Shown one piece after another: positions 37,347 through 46,289 of a stretch of 59,371 nucleotides of DNA. The DNA lies in contig CAJOPN010000003.1 in the NCBI GenBank assembly GCA_905236285.1, forward strand, positions 1-59,371, read 5' to 3'. Source of the DNA: an uncultured Selenomonadaceae bacterium (lineage in GTDB: Bacteria > Bacillota > Negativicutes > Selenomonadales > Selenomonadaceae). The stretch's first letter is position 1. Each line of letters starts with the position of its first letter. The notes beneath the pieces were generated by a model, which saw only the letters and a list, made by a program, of their open reading frames with translations, was not told the origin of the DNA and did no database searches. The translations under genes and the position numbers were made by a program.

Positions 37347-39938
37347 ATGGCAGTAACGCCGATGATGCAGCAATATACGGACGCAAAAAATCAATGTCCA
37401 GATTCGCTGCTTTTTTTTCGACTTGGTGATTTTTATGAAATGTTCGGAGACGATGCAAAAATTGCTTCGAAAGAACTGAGCTTGACATTGACTCATCGAC
37501 AGGATCAGCCGATGTGTGGAGTACCTTATCATGCGATTGACAATTACGTTCAAAAACTCGTCAAAAAAGGTTACAAAGTTTCGATAGTCGATCAAACAGG
37601 CAATCCTAAATCAAAAGGATTAACTGAGAGAGCAATAACAAAAGTAGTAACGCCGGGTACAATTTTGACTGACGACACAATTGCAAATGCCGGCAACAAT
37701 TATATAGCAATCGTACTTGAACAGATCGGCGAAGGAATAATGGCAGCGGCTGATATTTCAACGGGTGAATGTTTTTATGGATTGTATGATGGCGATGATT
37801 TTGAGCAAATGATTTTTGATGAATTGTATCGAATTGAACCGTCAGAAATATTAATCGACGGAAATTTTCAAAAAAATTTTCAAAAAAATTTTGATACGTT
37901 TATTGCGTTGAAACTTCCTGAAAGTACAATCACAAAAATTGAAGAGACAAGTTACAAAATGCCGGACATAATTGAAAAACATTTTTCTGAAAATGAAATT
38001 CCGACAAGTCCGCTTGCAGTAAAAGCAGTAACAATTTTGCTGACGTACATTCACAACACGGTAATGACGGATTTAAATCATATATCGAGATTGCGGCGAA
38101 TAGAAATAAGCGATCGAATGATATTAGGATCGACGACACTTAAAAATTTGGAATTGGTAAGAAATTTAAAAGACGGCAGCAAACGAAATACATTATTTTC
38201 GATATTGGATTTTACAAGAACGGCATCCGGAACGCGATTACTGAAAAAATTAATTGAAAGACCTTTGACAGAAATATTGGCAATAGAAAGAAGATTGGAC
38301 GCTGTCGAGGAATTATATAAAAATTATTCATTGAGAACGAAAATTCGCGAATTGTTAAAAGAAATAAGCGATCTTGAAAGATTGATGATGAAAATAGAAA
38401 TCGGCTCGGCGAATCCGATTGACTTGGTTGCGTTAAAAATTTCTCTTAAAAAAATTCCATTAATGAAAGAGGCGATGAGAGAAGTAAAAAGCGACATATT
38501 GATTGCATGTCAAAAATTAAATGATTATGATGAAGTTGTAAATTTAATAGAAAAAGCAATAAAAGAAAATCCGAATAATTTAATACGAGAAGGCGGAATA
38601 ATACGAGACGGATACAATAAAGAACTTGACGATTACAGAAGAATCGCAACGGACAGTAAATCATTATTGCAGGAAATTGAAACACGAGAAAAAGAAACGA
38701 CGGGAATAAAATATTTAAAAATCGGATATAATAAAGTTTTCGGATACTATATAGAAGTGAGACACAGCGGCAAGGATAAAATTCCCGAACATTACATAAG
38801 AAAACAAACGTTGACGGGCGCAGAAAGATATATCACGGAAGAATTAAAAAATTTTGAAACAAAAATACTCGGAGCGCAGGAAAAAATATTTGCAACAGAA
38901 TATAATTTATTTGTTGAAGTGAGAGAGGAAATAAAAAAATATTTAATACAAATACAAGATACGGCGCGACGAATTGCAATGACAGATGTATTAGCAAGTT
39001 TAGCGGAAACGGCGGCGAATTATAATTATATCAGACCTGAAATCAGAACCAATGGAGCAATCGAAATAAAAGACGGAAGGCATCCGCTGGTAGAAAGAAT
39101 TTTAAAAGAAAATTTATTTGTGCCGAACGATACAAATTTGAATCATAAAAATTGCGAATTGATGACGATAACCGGACCGAATATGGCAGGAAAATCAACA
39201 TATATGAGGCAAACGGCATTGATAACGTTGATGGCACAAATTGGAAGTTTTGTACCCGCGAAATCGGCATCAATAACACCTGTTGACAGAATTTTTACGA
39301 GAATAGGAGCAAGCGACGATTTAATAAGCGGACAATCAACGTTCATGGTAGAAATGAATGAAGTAGCACAAATATTAAAATATGCAACAGAAAATTCATT
39401 GATAATTTTGGATGAAGTCGGACGCGGAACCTCAACATTTGACGGAATGAGCATAGCGCGAGCGGTAATAGAATATATCATAAAAAAAATACACGCGAAA
39501 ACATTATTTGCGACGCATTATCACGAATTGACAGACATGGCAGATTCATTTGAAAAAATAAAAAATTATTGCGTGGCAGTCAAAGAAAGAAATGATGAAG
39601 TAATATTTTTGAGACGAATAAAAGAAGGAGGAGCAGACAAATCATACGGGATACAAGTTGCAAAACTTGCTGGACTGCCAAAATCGGTAATGAATCGCGC
39701 CGAAAAAATTTTGAAAGAATTGGAAAATAAATCGGAAGATGAAAATAAAAATTCGGAGACGGAAGAAAAAATTTTTTTAAAAAATTCAAAAGAAGAAAAA
39801 TTGCCGACATTGTTTCAATCGGAAACATTGGAAGAATTGGCGAAAATGGACGTTACGACATTCACACCGATAGAGGCAATGAATATTTTATATAAATTAA
39901 ATGCGCAGGCAAAAAAGGAATTGGGCGAAAATAATTGA
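37347..39938 (+). CDS. mutS: DNA mismatch repair protein MutS
   Basis: MutS recognises mismatches and small loops. The N-terminal mismatch-binding domain has TPMMQQYTDAK and the Phe-x-Glu motif in GDFYEMFGDDA. The connector, core and clamp follow. The ATPase has Walker A TITGPNMAGKSTYMRQ, LIILDEVGRGTSTFDGMSIA and FATHYHELT, and the C-terminal part ends with a dimerisation helix. ATG at 37347 (MAVTPMMQQY) fits the family and has GAG 9 bases upstream; ATG at 37338 is an alternative. The connector holds a 12-base tandem repeat in frame. MutS loss would raise the rate of slippage in homopolymers such as the two G tracts in this window. Confidence 0.96.
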   Translation: MAVTPMMQQYTDAKNQCPDSLLFFRLGDFYEMFGDDAKIASKELSLTLTHRQDQPMCGVPYHAIDNYVQKLVKKGYKVSIVDQTGNPKSKGLTERAITKVVTPGTILTDDTIANAGNNYIAIVLEQIGEGIMAAADISTGECFYGLYDGDDFEQMIFDELYRIEPSEILIDGNFQKNFQKNFDTFIALKLPESTITKIEETSYKMPDIIEKHFSENEIPTSPLAVKAVTILLTYIHNTVMTDLNHISRLRRIEISDRMILGSTTLKNLELVRNLKDGSKRNTLFSILDFTRTASGTRLLKKLIERPLTEILAIERRLDAVEELYKNYSLRTKIRELLKEISDLERLMMKIEIGSANPIDLVALKISLKKIPLMKEAMREVKSDILIACQKLNDYDEVVNLIEKAIKENPNNLIREGGIIRDGYNKELDDYRRIATDSKSLLQEIETREKETTGIKYLKIGYNKVFGYYIEVRHSGKDKIPEHYIRKQTLTGAERYITEELKNFETKILGAQEKIFATEYNLFVEVREEIKKYLIQIQDTARRIAMTDVLASLAETAANYNYIRPEIRTNGAIEIKDGRHPLVERILKENLFVPNDTNLNHKNCELMTITGPNMAGKSTYMRQTALITLMAQIGSFVPAKSASITPVDRIFTRIGASDDLISGQSTFMVEMNEVAQILKYATENSLIILDEVGRGTSTFDGMSIARAVIEYIIKKIHAKTLFATHYHELTDMADSFEKIKNYCVAVKERNDEVIFLRRIKEGGADKSYGIQVAKLAGLPKSVMNRAEKILKELENKSEDENKNSETEEKIFLKNSKEEKLPTLFQSETLEELAKMDVTTFTPIEAMNILYKLNAQAKKELGENN
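37862..37892 (+). repeat. In-frame 12-base tandem repeat within mutS
   Basis: A period-12 repeat of A7/T4-type sequence (about 2.6 copies) encodes NFQKNFQKNF in the connector domain. Copy-number change would alter length by four residues without a frameshift. It is AT-rich and may be only compositional. Confidence 0.6.
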
Positions 39939-39971
39939 ATAAATAAAAAAAATTTGAAGGGAGATTTTTAA

Positions 39972-40715
39972 ATGAGTTCACCACACAATGCGGCAAATGT
40001 CGGAGAAATTGCCGAAAGAATTTTATTGCCGGGAGATCCTCTCAGAGCAAAATATATTGCGGAAAATTTTTTGGAAGGAGCAAAACTTTATACAGATATT
40101 CGCAACGTTTACGGATACACGGGAAAATATAAAGGCGTTGAAGTATCAGTACAGGCAACCGGAATGGGTATACCCTCATTTTCAATTTACGTTTACGAAT
40201 TGATTCATACCTACGGAGTAAAAAAATTGATTCGAGTCGGAAGCTGCGGCGGAATGCACAAAAATGTAAAAATTCGCGATGTATTGATTGCACAAGGAGC
40301 GACGACCGATTCATCAATAGTTCATCAAGTATTCGGCGGTGCAGTAAATTATTCATTGATTTCAGATTTTGATCTTTTGGAAAAAGCAGTCGCCAATGCA
40401 CGAAAATTAAAATTGCCCGTGAAAGTCGGAAATGTAATTTGCACGGACAGATTTTATAATGATTACGGAGATGTAAACGGAATATTCGGAGACGGAAAAC
40501 GTTCACTCAATGAAAAATTGGTTCAATACGGAATACTTGCAGTAGAAATGGAAACGGCAGCATTATATTTATTGGCGGCTGAAGGAAATGTTCAAGGTCT
40601 CGGAATTTTTACGGTAAGCGATCATCTTTTGACGCATGAGGAAGTAGAGCCTCGTGAAAGAGAAAATTCATTCAACGACATGATAAAAATAGCACTCGAA
40701 ACGGTGATTGAATAA
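39972..40715 (+). CDS. deoD: Purine-nucleoside phosphorylase
   Basis: DeoD splits purine ribo- and deoxyribonucleosides with phosphate in nucleoside salvage. The hexameric bacterial type is indicated by MSSPHNAA, the phosphate-site GDPLRAKYIAENFLE, IRVGSCGGM, the substrate-site EMETAALY and the catalytic aspartate in TVSDHLLTHE. The length of 247 residues is typical. The ATG has GAAGGGAGA upstream. It follows mutS by 33 bases and abuts the DUF4422 gene. A purine permease is encoded 9 kb away on the other strand. Confidence 0.95.
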   Translation: MSSPHNAANVGEIAERILLPGDPLRAKYIAENFLEGAKLYTDIRNVYGYTGKYKGVEVSVQATGMGIPSFSIYVYELIHTYGVKKLIRVGSCGGMHKNVKIRDVLIAQGATTDSSIVHQVFGGAVNYSLISDFDLLEKAVANARKLKLPVKVGNVICTDRFYNDYGDVNGIFGDGKRSLNEKLVQYGILAVEMETAALYLLAAEGNVQGLGIFTVSDHLLTHEEVEPRERENSFNDMIKIALETVIE

Positions 40716-42116
40716 ATGTATAAACCAAAAATCATAATGATAGGTGAAGTCAAAAATAAAAAAAAATATGAAGTCATCGAAAAAACGGAAGTAAAAAAAA
40801 TAGAAAAAATAATCGGTAAAAAAAATTTCGATTACATAGTATTTGAAAAAGATTCGGAATATATGAAATGTCGAGACGAATTAACAAAAAAAATGGAAGG
40901 CAGTCAAATAACGACATTGAATTTTTTGGAGAATAATTCTTTAAAAAATTTTTATTCATACCGCAATCAATATTTGTTGTATGAGATAATATCAAGAAAA
41001 AATATAAATTCATTGCTGGATTATGATTTGTATTTTGCAAACGGACAAATGTATTTGAAACCTTTTTCGCTGTCTCAAACGACAATAGACGGAATAGGAG
41101 CTAAAACAAATTATCCGATGATTGATGAATTTTACGAAAAAATATTTGATTCAGTCAAAAAGTGCGAGCTAAATCATTATGAGGCAATTTTGTTGACGGC
41201 AGAGCGAAAAATTGAAGAATTGAAAGAAATAATTTCATCAACGGAACATATGACGAATGAATATATAATTTTCAATCGTGAGACAGATGAAACGGTAAAA
41301 AAATTATTGCATGAAAAAAAATTTACCAATGCACAAGCAGTAAAATGTATCAACGGCACATATTATTTATTGAATAATCGCAGACAGGAAAATATTTCAG
41401 TATATGTAGTGACGCATAAAAAATTTGAAATGAATCTGCCGCAAGGTTATCAAATAATTCATGCCGGTCGAGAACTTAACAACGATTTGGGATATAACGG
41501 CGACAATTCGGGAGAAAATATTTCAAAATTAAATCCGTATCTTAATGAATTGACGGCGATGTATTGGATATGGAAGAATACAAAAAATGATTATGTCGGA
41601 ACGGCACATTACAGAAGATATTTTTCAGATCGAAACAGTTATCAATTTTCAGCGGAAAGTATTTTGAAAGTTCAACAAGCATACGAATACTTAAAAAAAT
41701 ATGATGTGCTGATTGGCCGTGAAGGAGTAAGCAGCAATACTCAAAGAACATTAATAATGGCGGAAGATTCGGACGGCAATGAAGAAATCGCAATTAAAGC
41801 AATAACAATCATAAAAAAAATGATTGAAAAATATCAATCAAAATATTTGGATGCGTTTGACAAGATAATGAACAGTCAAGGATTTTTTTACTGCAACATG
41901 CTGATAACGAGAAAATATGTTTATGATGAATTATGTCAATGGCTGTTTTCATTTATACTGCCTGCGACTGAAGAATTTTTAAAAGAAGTAAGTGTTGATG
42001 AATTGACGACGAAACAAAAAAGAATTTTGGGATTTTGTGCAGAACGAATGATGTCGGTGTGGCTGTTGAAACAAAATTTAAGACTTTTTGATTTTCCTAT
42101 AATGGTCAACAATTAA
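40716..42116 (+). CDS. DUF4422 glycosyltransferase with an uncharacterised 200-residue N-terminal domain
   Basis: The C-terminal half (about residues 220-466) is a DUF4422 domain, a family linked to capsule and surface polysaccharide glycosyltransferases. Visible segments are VYVVTHKKFEMNL, IHAGRELNNDLGYNGDNSGENIS, LNELTAMYWIWKN and YVGTAHYRRYFSD, with FFYCNMLITRKYVYDELC later. The N-terminal 215 residues are Lys/Glu-rich with IIMIGEVKNKK and LYFANGQMYLKPF; I do not recognise them. No membrane segment is seen. The ATG follows the deoD stop immediately (TAA-ATG), so it is translated from the deoD message. A terminator follows, and it converges on the glycan cluster whose products it probably joins. 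The acceptor is unknown. Confidence 0.8.
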   Translation: MYKPKIIMIGEVKNKKKYEVIEKTEVKKIEKIIGKKNFDYIVFEKDSEYMKCRDELTKKMEGSQITTLNFLENNSLKNFYSYRNQYLLYEIISRKNINSLLDYDLYFANGQMYLKPFSLSQTTIDGIGAKTNYPMIDEFYEKIFDSVKKCELNHYEAILLTAERKIEELKEIISSTEHMTNEYIIFNRETDETVKKLLHEKKFTNAQAVKCINGTYYLLNNRRQENISVYVVTHKKFEMNLPQGYQIIHAGRELNNDLGYNGDNSGENISKLNPYLNELTAMYWIWKNTKNDYVGTAHYRRYFSDRNSYQFSAESILKVQQAYEYLKKYDVLIGREGVSSNTQRTLIMAEDSDGNEEIAIKAITIIKKMIEKYQSKYLDAFDKIMNSQGFFYCNMLITRKYVYDELCQWLFSFILPATEEFLKEVSVDELTTKQKRILGFCAERMMSVWLLKQNLRLFDFPIMVNN

Positions 42117-42122
42117 AAGAAT

Positions 42123-42153
42123 TGAGTTTCGCGAGGAGCTCATTATTTTTTTT
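42123..42153 (+). terminator. Intrinsic terminator after the DUF4422 gene
   Basis: An 8-bp stem (TGAGTTTC with GGAGCTCA, two G-T pairs) closed by a GCGA tetraloop spans 42123-42142 and is followed by TTA and eight T. The tail overlaps the stop codon of the convergent glycosyltransferase gene. Confidence 0.75.
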
Positions 42154-43159
42154 GTTGTTGAGAACGAATTAAATTATTTCTGTAAACATTCATCGAATTG
42201 AAAATATATGACATAAATGCCGAATCGTCTTTTGATTGAGAGAAAAACTTTTTTAAAATATCATCGAGAGCATGAGGAGGAACTTGATTATAAATTCCGC
42301 GCATGTACCAATCAAGACCTTCTTGAATAAAACGATCTATTACGGCGTATCTTAAATCGGGACGTTTCAATAAAATTTCGACGGAATTCATAAATTTATC
42401 CAGGAATTTTACGCCTTCAATCATATCTTTGAGCCATTTATTCATATGTTTATCTAAAATAATTTGTTTTGAACGTGATTGAGATGCATCTTGAAATCGA
42501 TAAATATTGACGATATTGGGAACGCGAACATAATTTTCGGCCAGACAAAGGCATTGAAAACAAAACATAATATCATCACGAGCAGGCATTGTTTGAGGAA
42601 AGTATATATTATTTTCAATTAAAAAATCTCTGCGGCAGAATTTAGTCCAAGGATAACCCCAATAAGCACCTTTACAAAAATTTAAAACTCTTTCGAGAAT
42701 ATTTTTCGTTTCAAATGAAGGTTTATCGACAGGTTTAACTTTTTCGGGAGATTCAATTTTTAAATCGCTCTCGGAATTTTTCATTAAATAATACTTTTCG
42801 GCATGAACAACATCAGCTTGCATATTTTTGGCGACGGAATAAAATTCTTCAAGCGCAGTTTTAGTAAATAAATCGTCGTTGTCAATATTTGCGATATATT
42901 CACCGCGAGAAAAATTTATTGCAATATTGCGAGGCAGAGCCGGACCTCCCGAATTTTTTTTTAATTTTATCAAATGAAACCTTCCGTTAAATTTTGATGA
43001 AAATTTTTCGACAATATTAACAGACTTGTCTGTTGAGCAATCATCAACTGCTATAACTTCAAAATCTTGAAACGTTTGGTTTAAAATACTTTCGAGACAT
43101 TTAGAAATATATTTTTCAGCATTATAAATCGGAATTATTACTGAAATTGCAGGCAACAA
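42143..43159 (-). CDS. GT2-family glycosyltransferase
   Basis: A GT-A fold family 2 enzyme that transfers a sugar from a nucleotide donor. Motifs are ISVIIPIYNAEKYISKCLESILNQT at the N-terminus (split here into its nucleotide-binding strand and helix), VIAVDDCSTDKS, the DxD-type IANIDNDDL and a WTKFCRRDFL segment. The C-terminal 120 residues are helical. No membrane segment is present. GTG at 43168 overlaps the previous stop; TTG at 43159 behind GGGAAGTGA is more likely, with TTG at 43156 as alternative. It is paralogous to the next upstream gene (same layout, both with KKNSGG and PRNI), suggesting duplication within the cluster. Confidence 0.9.
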   Translation of the reverse strand: MLPAISVIIPIYNAEKYISKCLESILNQTFQDFEVIAVDDCSTDKSVNIVEKFSSKFNGRFHLIKLKKNSGGPALPRNIAINFSRGEYIANIDNDDLFTKTALEEFYSVAKNMQADVVHAEKYYLMKNSESDLKIESPEKVKPVDKPSFETKNILERVLNFCKGAYWGYPWTKFCRRDFLIENNIYFPQTMPARDDIMFCFQCLCLAENYVRVPNIVNIYRFQDASQSRSKQIILDKHMNKWLKDMIEGVKFLDKFMNSVEILLKRPDLRYAVIDRFIQEGLDWYMRGIYNQVPPHALDDILKKFFSQSKDDSAFMSYIFNSMNVYRNNLIRSQQQKK

Positions 43160-43164
43160 TAAAA

Positions 43165-44250
43165 TCACTTCCCGAATTTTTTCTTTTTGTTTTGCAACGA
43201 TAAAATTTGCTGCTGAAGCCGGTTGATTTGATTTTGTAATTGAAGATTAGTCAAATAATAATGATTCATCGCCGCAAAAGAATAAATATTCAAATCTTTA
43301 ACATCTTCAAAATCCGGCGGCAATTCTTCGCGTAAAATTAAATCTGAAATTTGAAAAGGGAGCTTTGTATAATAAATTGCTCCCCATTCAATATTTATTT
43401 TTATGACGAAATTTATTACCATATGAATGAATTGATTTTGTTCCGAAAAAAATTTTATTTCTTTCATAAAATTTCCCATTAAAGTTGAAGCATTTATAAT
43501 ATTTTTGACATACTGGCGAAAACTGTCCTGCATTGATAACGGCTTATGCAAAAAAGAATTTTTTCTTACGCGATAAATATTTAAGACATTGGGAATGCGA
43601 ACGTATTTTTTTGCAAGACACAGACAATAAAAGCTGAATATCATATCGTCAATAACTTTTACATTTGGAAATTCAAGATTATTTTCCATAATAAAATCGC
43701 GGCGAAATAATTTGTTCCATACATGCCACGAAAATCTTTTTTTGCAATACAAATTCATTCGCTCAGCTAAATCTTCTGTTTCAACCGTTACTTTTTTTAC
43801 AAATCCACCTTCTTCAAATGTATTTATCTTGAACTTGGTATTTTGATTAATCTCTTCGGAATCATCAAAAGGTTCAAGCCATTTTTCCATATGCAAAACA
43901 TCTGCTGCCGTTTCTTCAGCCGTATTATAAAGAATCTCCAGCGCATTATTTAAAATCAAGTCATCATTATCCAAAGGCAAAATATATTTTCCGCGTGCAA
44001 TTTTCATTCCTATATTTCGTGGAATTGCCGCACCACCCGAATTTTTTTTGCATTTTATTATTTTTAAACGTTCATTAAATTTCGGCATCATATTTTCAAC
44101 TTTTTTAATTGAATTATCGGTTGAGCAGTCATCGACAATAATTACTTCATAATCGTCAAATGTTTGATTCAAAATACTTTCCAGGCATTGCTCAATATAT
44201 TTTTCGGCGTTATACATTGGAATGACAACTGAAATTGCAGGTATTTTCAT
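43165..44250 (-). CDS. GT2-family glycosyltransferase (paralogue of the following gene)
   Basis: Family 2 glycosyltransferase with ISVVIPMYNAEKYIEQCL, VIIVDDCSTDNS, KKNSGGAAIPRNIGM and the acidic ILPLDNDDLI. The segment NKLFRRDFIMENNLEFPN and a C-terminal helical region ending in a Gln/Lys-rich coiled coil (QNQINRLQQQILSLQNKKK) follow. ATG at 44250 has CGGAG 8 bases upstream and is preferred over ATG 44268, which lies before that ribosome binding site. The gene starts 14 bases after licD ends and its stop overlaps the next frame, so cotranscription is near certain. Donor and acceptor cannot be inferred. Confidence 0.9.
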   Translation of the reverse strand: MKIPAISVVIPMYNAEKYIEQCLESILNQTFDDYEVIIVDDCSTDNSIKKVENMMPKFNERLKIIKCKKNSGGAAIPRNIGMKIARGKYILPLDNDDLILNNALEILYNTAEETAADVLHMEKWLEPFDDSEEINQNTKFKINTFEEGGFVKKVTVETEDLAERMNLYCKKRFSWHVWNKLFRRDFIMENNLEFPNVKVIDDMIFSFYCLCLAKKYVRIPNVLNIYRVRKNSFLHKPLSMQDSFRQYVKNIINASTLMGNFMKEIKFFSEQNQFIHMVINFVIKINIEWGAIYYTKLPFQISDLILREELPPDFEDVKDLNIYSFAAMNHYYLTNLQLQNQINRLQQQILSLQNKKKKFGK

Positions 44251-44264
44251 AAATTTTTCTCCGT

Positions 44265-44999
44265 TCATTTGAAAATAATTTTCGAGTAATGTCCCTTTCG
44301 TTCTTCAACAGGCGGAAGTTTCATATAATCGCCGTAAATCTCCGTTAAAATTTTGTCGGCATTGTTCGGTCCGTAAAATTCTGTATCTTCAAATTTATAT
44401 TTTTTCAATGGCAATATATCTTCAATGTAATGTCTTTTACATTTATACGGATTTATTACGGCATAAATTAATTTGTCGCCGTCTTCTTTTATAAAATTTT
44501 GCGGATCAATTTGAAAATTTTTGATTCTACTTTCATATTCTTCAGTAGTAATTAAATTCTTTTTTAAACGACGATTTAAATAATTCAAATTTTCTTCTTC
44601 AATATATGCAGATAATTTATTTGCAGATATTTTTTTTAATTTATATAAATCTAAATTGATTCCCTTGTGTCGATAAAAATTATCTTGAGCAAAAGCCGCA
44701 TTAAAAACTTCCGTCTTCAAATCTTTTAATCGCGCCCATGCATGAAAAAATTTTGGTTCTGTCTTTTCATCTTCAACAAATAAATCATCAGGCAATTCTT
44801 CTCTCAAATAATTTATTGCCTCTTGATAAGAATCTTCAAAGAGATTTAAATCAAAATCGTCGTCCCATTCAATAAAACCTTTATGTCGAACTGCGCCTAA
44901 CAATGTGCCGTAAGCTATCATATAAGGAATATTTTTTTCTTCCAAAATTTTCGCTGCGGATTTTGCCATGTATAATAATCTCTCTTGTATTTTTTGCAC
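44265..44999 (-). CDS. LicD-family phosphotransferase
   Basis: LicD proteins transfer phosphocholine or similar phospho-substituents from CDP-alcohols to sugars of surface polymers. The diagnostic N-terminal block is MIAYGTLLGAVRHKGFIEWDDDFDL, with its metal-binding aspartates (cited in two parts: YGTLLGAVRH and EWDDDFD). It is followed by ARLKDLKT and the end YGDYMKLPPVEERKGHY. At 244 residues it is a standard single-domain form without membrane helices. The start GTG (44999) directly follows the previous stop TGA, with AAGGTGA as ribosome binding site; ATG at 44969 is possible. No choline uptake or licC gene is in the window. Substrate choice is unknown. Confidence 0.9.
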   Translation of the reverse strand: MQKIQERLLYMAKSAAKILEEKNIPYMIAYGTLLGAVRHKGFIEWDDDFDLNLFEDSYQEAINYLREELPDDLFVEDEKTEPKFFHAWARLKDLKTEVFNAAFAQDNFYRHKGINLDLYKLKKISANKLSAYIEEENLNYLNRRLKKNLITTEEYESRIKNFQIDPQNFIKEDGDKLIYAVINPYKCKRHYIEDILPLKKYKFEDTEFYGPNNADKILTEIYGDYMKLPPVEERKGHYSKIIFK

Positions 45000-46289
45000 T
45001 CAATCACCTTCTTTATAATTTAAAAGACTTTCAATCATATCAACATCAAAAACCGAAATATTTAAATGCGATTTGACTTCAAGCCGTTCTGCAAATGAAT
45101 CATCAATAAAAATTGCTTTTTGAGATTTTATAAATTCCGATTTTTTTTGTTCTAAATTTAAAACATTTATCGTATCAAAAAGTTCGGAAGATATTTTATA
45201 TTTTTTTAATGTATCGAAAACATTTTCTCTGTGACGAGTCAAAAGATGAATTTTTTTATTTTCATTTACTGATTGATATAAAAATCGAATCAACGTTAAA
45301 TTAACCTTATCGCGAATGATTAAGGTATCATCAAGATCAATATAAATATCATCGTAATTTAAATTAAAATATTTATATCGGCTGATAAAAGCACGTTCAA
45401 CCAAAATTTTCTTGTCATTTAACATCAATTTGACTGATTGTTCATTAAAAGTGAAAATTGTGAGGAGAGGAAAATTCACGCCTAAATTTCTGGTTAAACC
45501 CATTGTTCCCGAAATACGAGCCGAAACTTCAAGTAATTTCAAATTGCCTTCATAATCTTCTTTTAATTGAAAATACCATGCGCCGACAAATTTTAATTTC
45601 TTGTTTAGCGTATCGGCAATTTTTTTTATTTGAGGATTTAAATCAAAAATACGAGATCGAACGCTGATTCCGTTTCTTATTCTCTCACGAGTACGCGGTA
45701 CTGTTAAAAGAAGATTACCTTTAAAGTCCGTGAAACAATCAACCGTGAACTCATTACCGGCTAAATATTCACAAATAATATTTTGCGGGTTATCAGAAAT
45801 ATTTTGAAACAAATCTTCTTGAGAATTAATTTTCAAAGCACCTTGCGAACCTTGACCGATTTCAGGCTTGACAAAGACAGGATATTTATCGACTTCGCCA
45901 ATACTTTCAAAAATTTTCGGAATAAAATTTTCACCTTCAAAAAAATTATAAGTTTTTTTCTTTGAACGACAAATTTCTATTGTCTCCAAAGGTGAACTTA
46001 AAATTTTCGCCGATAAATTATTTTCATTTCGAGACAAAAATAATTGAACGTCATCGTAAGCAGGATAAATATAATCAATAGCATTTTCTTCAAGAATTTT
46101 GTTGAAATCTGAAAGAAAATTTCTATCGGTAATGAACGGAACATTTTTTATATAATTCTCAAAAAGCATTTCGGCATGACAATCAACACTCGTTGCGCCG
46201 AACAAAGATACAAATTTGGAATATTTTAAAGCATGAAAAATTTCAAAAGAAATTTCGGTTCCCGCCGGAAAAATTAAAATTTTAAGCAT
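45000..46289 (-). CDS. ATP-grasp enzyme fused to a HAD-like phosphatase domain
   Basis: Residues 1 to about 300 form an ATP-grasp ligase of the carbamoyl-phosphate-synthase-like type: ILIFPAGTEISFEIFHAL, YPVFVKPEIGQGSQGALKI, IICEYLAGNEFTVDCF and LKLLEVSARISGTMG. The last 115 residues are a HAD domain with motif I IYIDLDDTLI, HLLTRHRENV and motif IV IFIDDSFAER. The fusion suggests the ligation product or substrate is also dephosphorylated, or that the HAD part is regulatory; both are inference. It lies between a DegT aminotransferase (overlapping start) and LicD in a glycan cluster, so it may add an amino acid or acyl group to a sugar. The exact reaction is unknown. Confidence 0.85.
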   Translation of the reverse strand: MLKILIFPAGTEISFEIFHALKYSKFVSLFGATSVDCHAEMLFENYIKNVPFITDRNFLSDFNKILEENAIDYIYPAYDDVQLFLSRNENNLSAKILSSPLETIEICRSKKKTYNFFEGENFIPKIFESIGEVDKYPVFVKPEIGQGSQGALKINSQEDLFQNISDNPQNIICEYLAGNEFTVDCFTDFKGNLLLTVPRTRERIRNGISVRSRIFDLNPQIKKIADTLNKKLKFVGAWYFQLKEDYEGNLKLLEVSARISGTMGLTRNLGVNFPLLTIFTFNEQSVKLMLNDKKILVERAFISRYKYFNLNYDDIYIDLDDTLIIRDKVNLTLIRFLYQSVNENKKIHLLTRHRENVFDTLKKYKISSELFDTINVLNLEQKKSEFIKSQKAIFIDDSFAERLEVKSHLNISVFDVDMIESLLNYKEGD

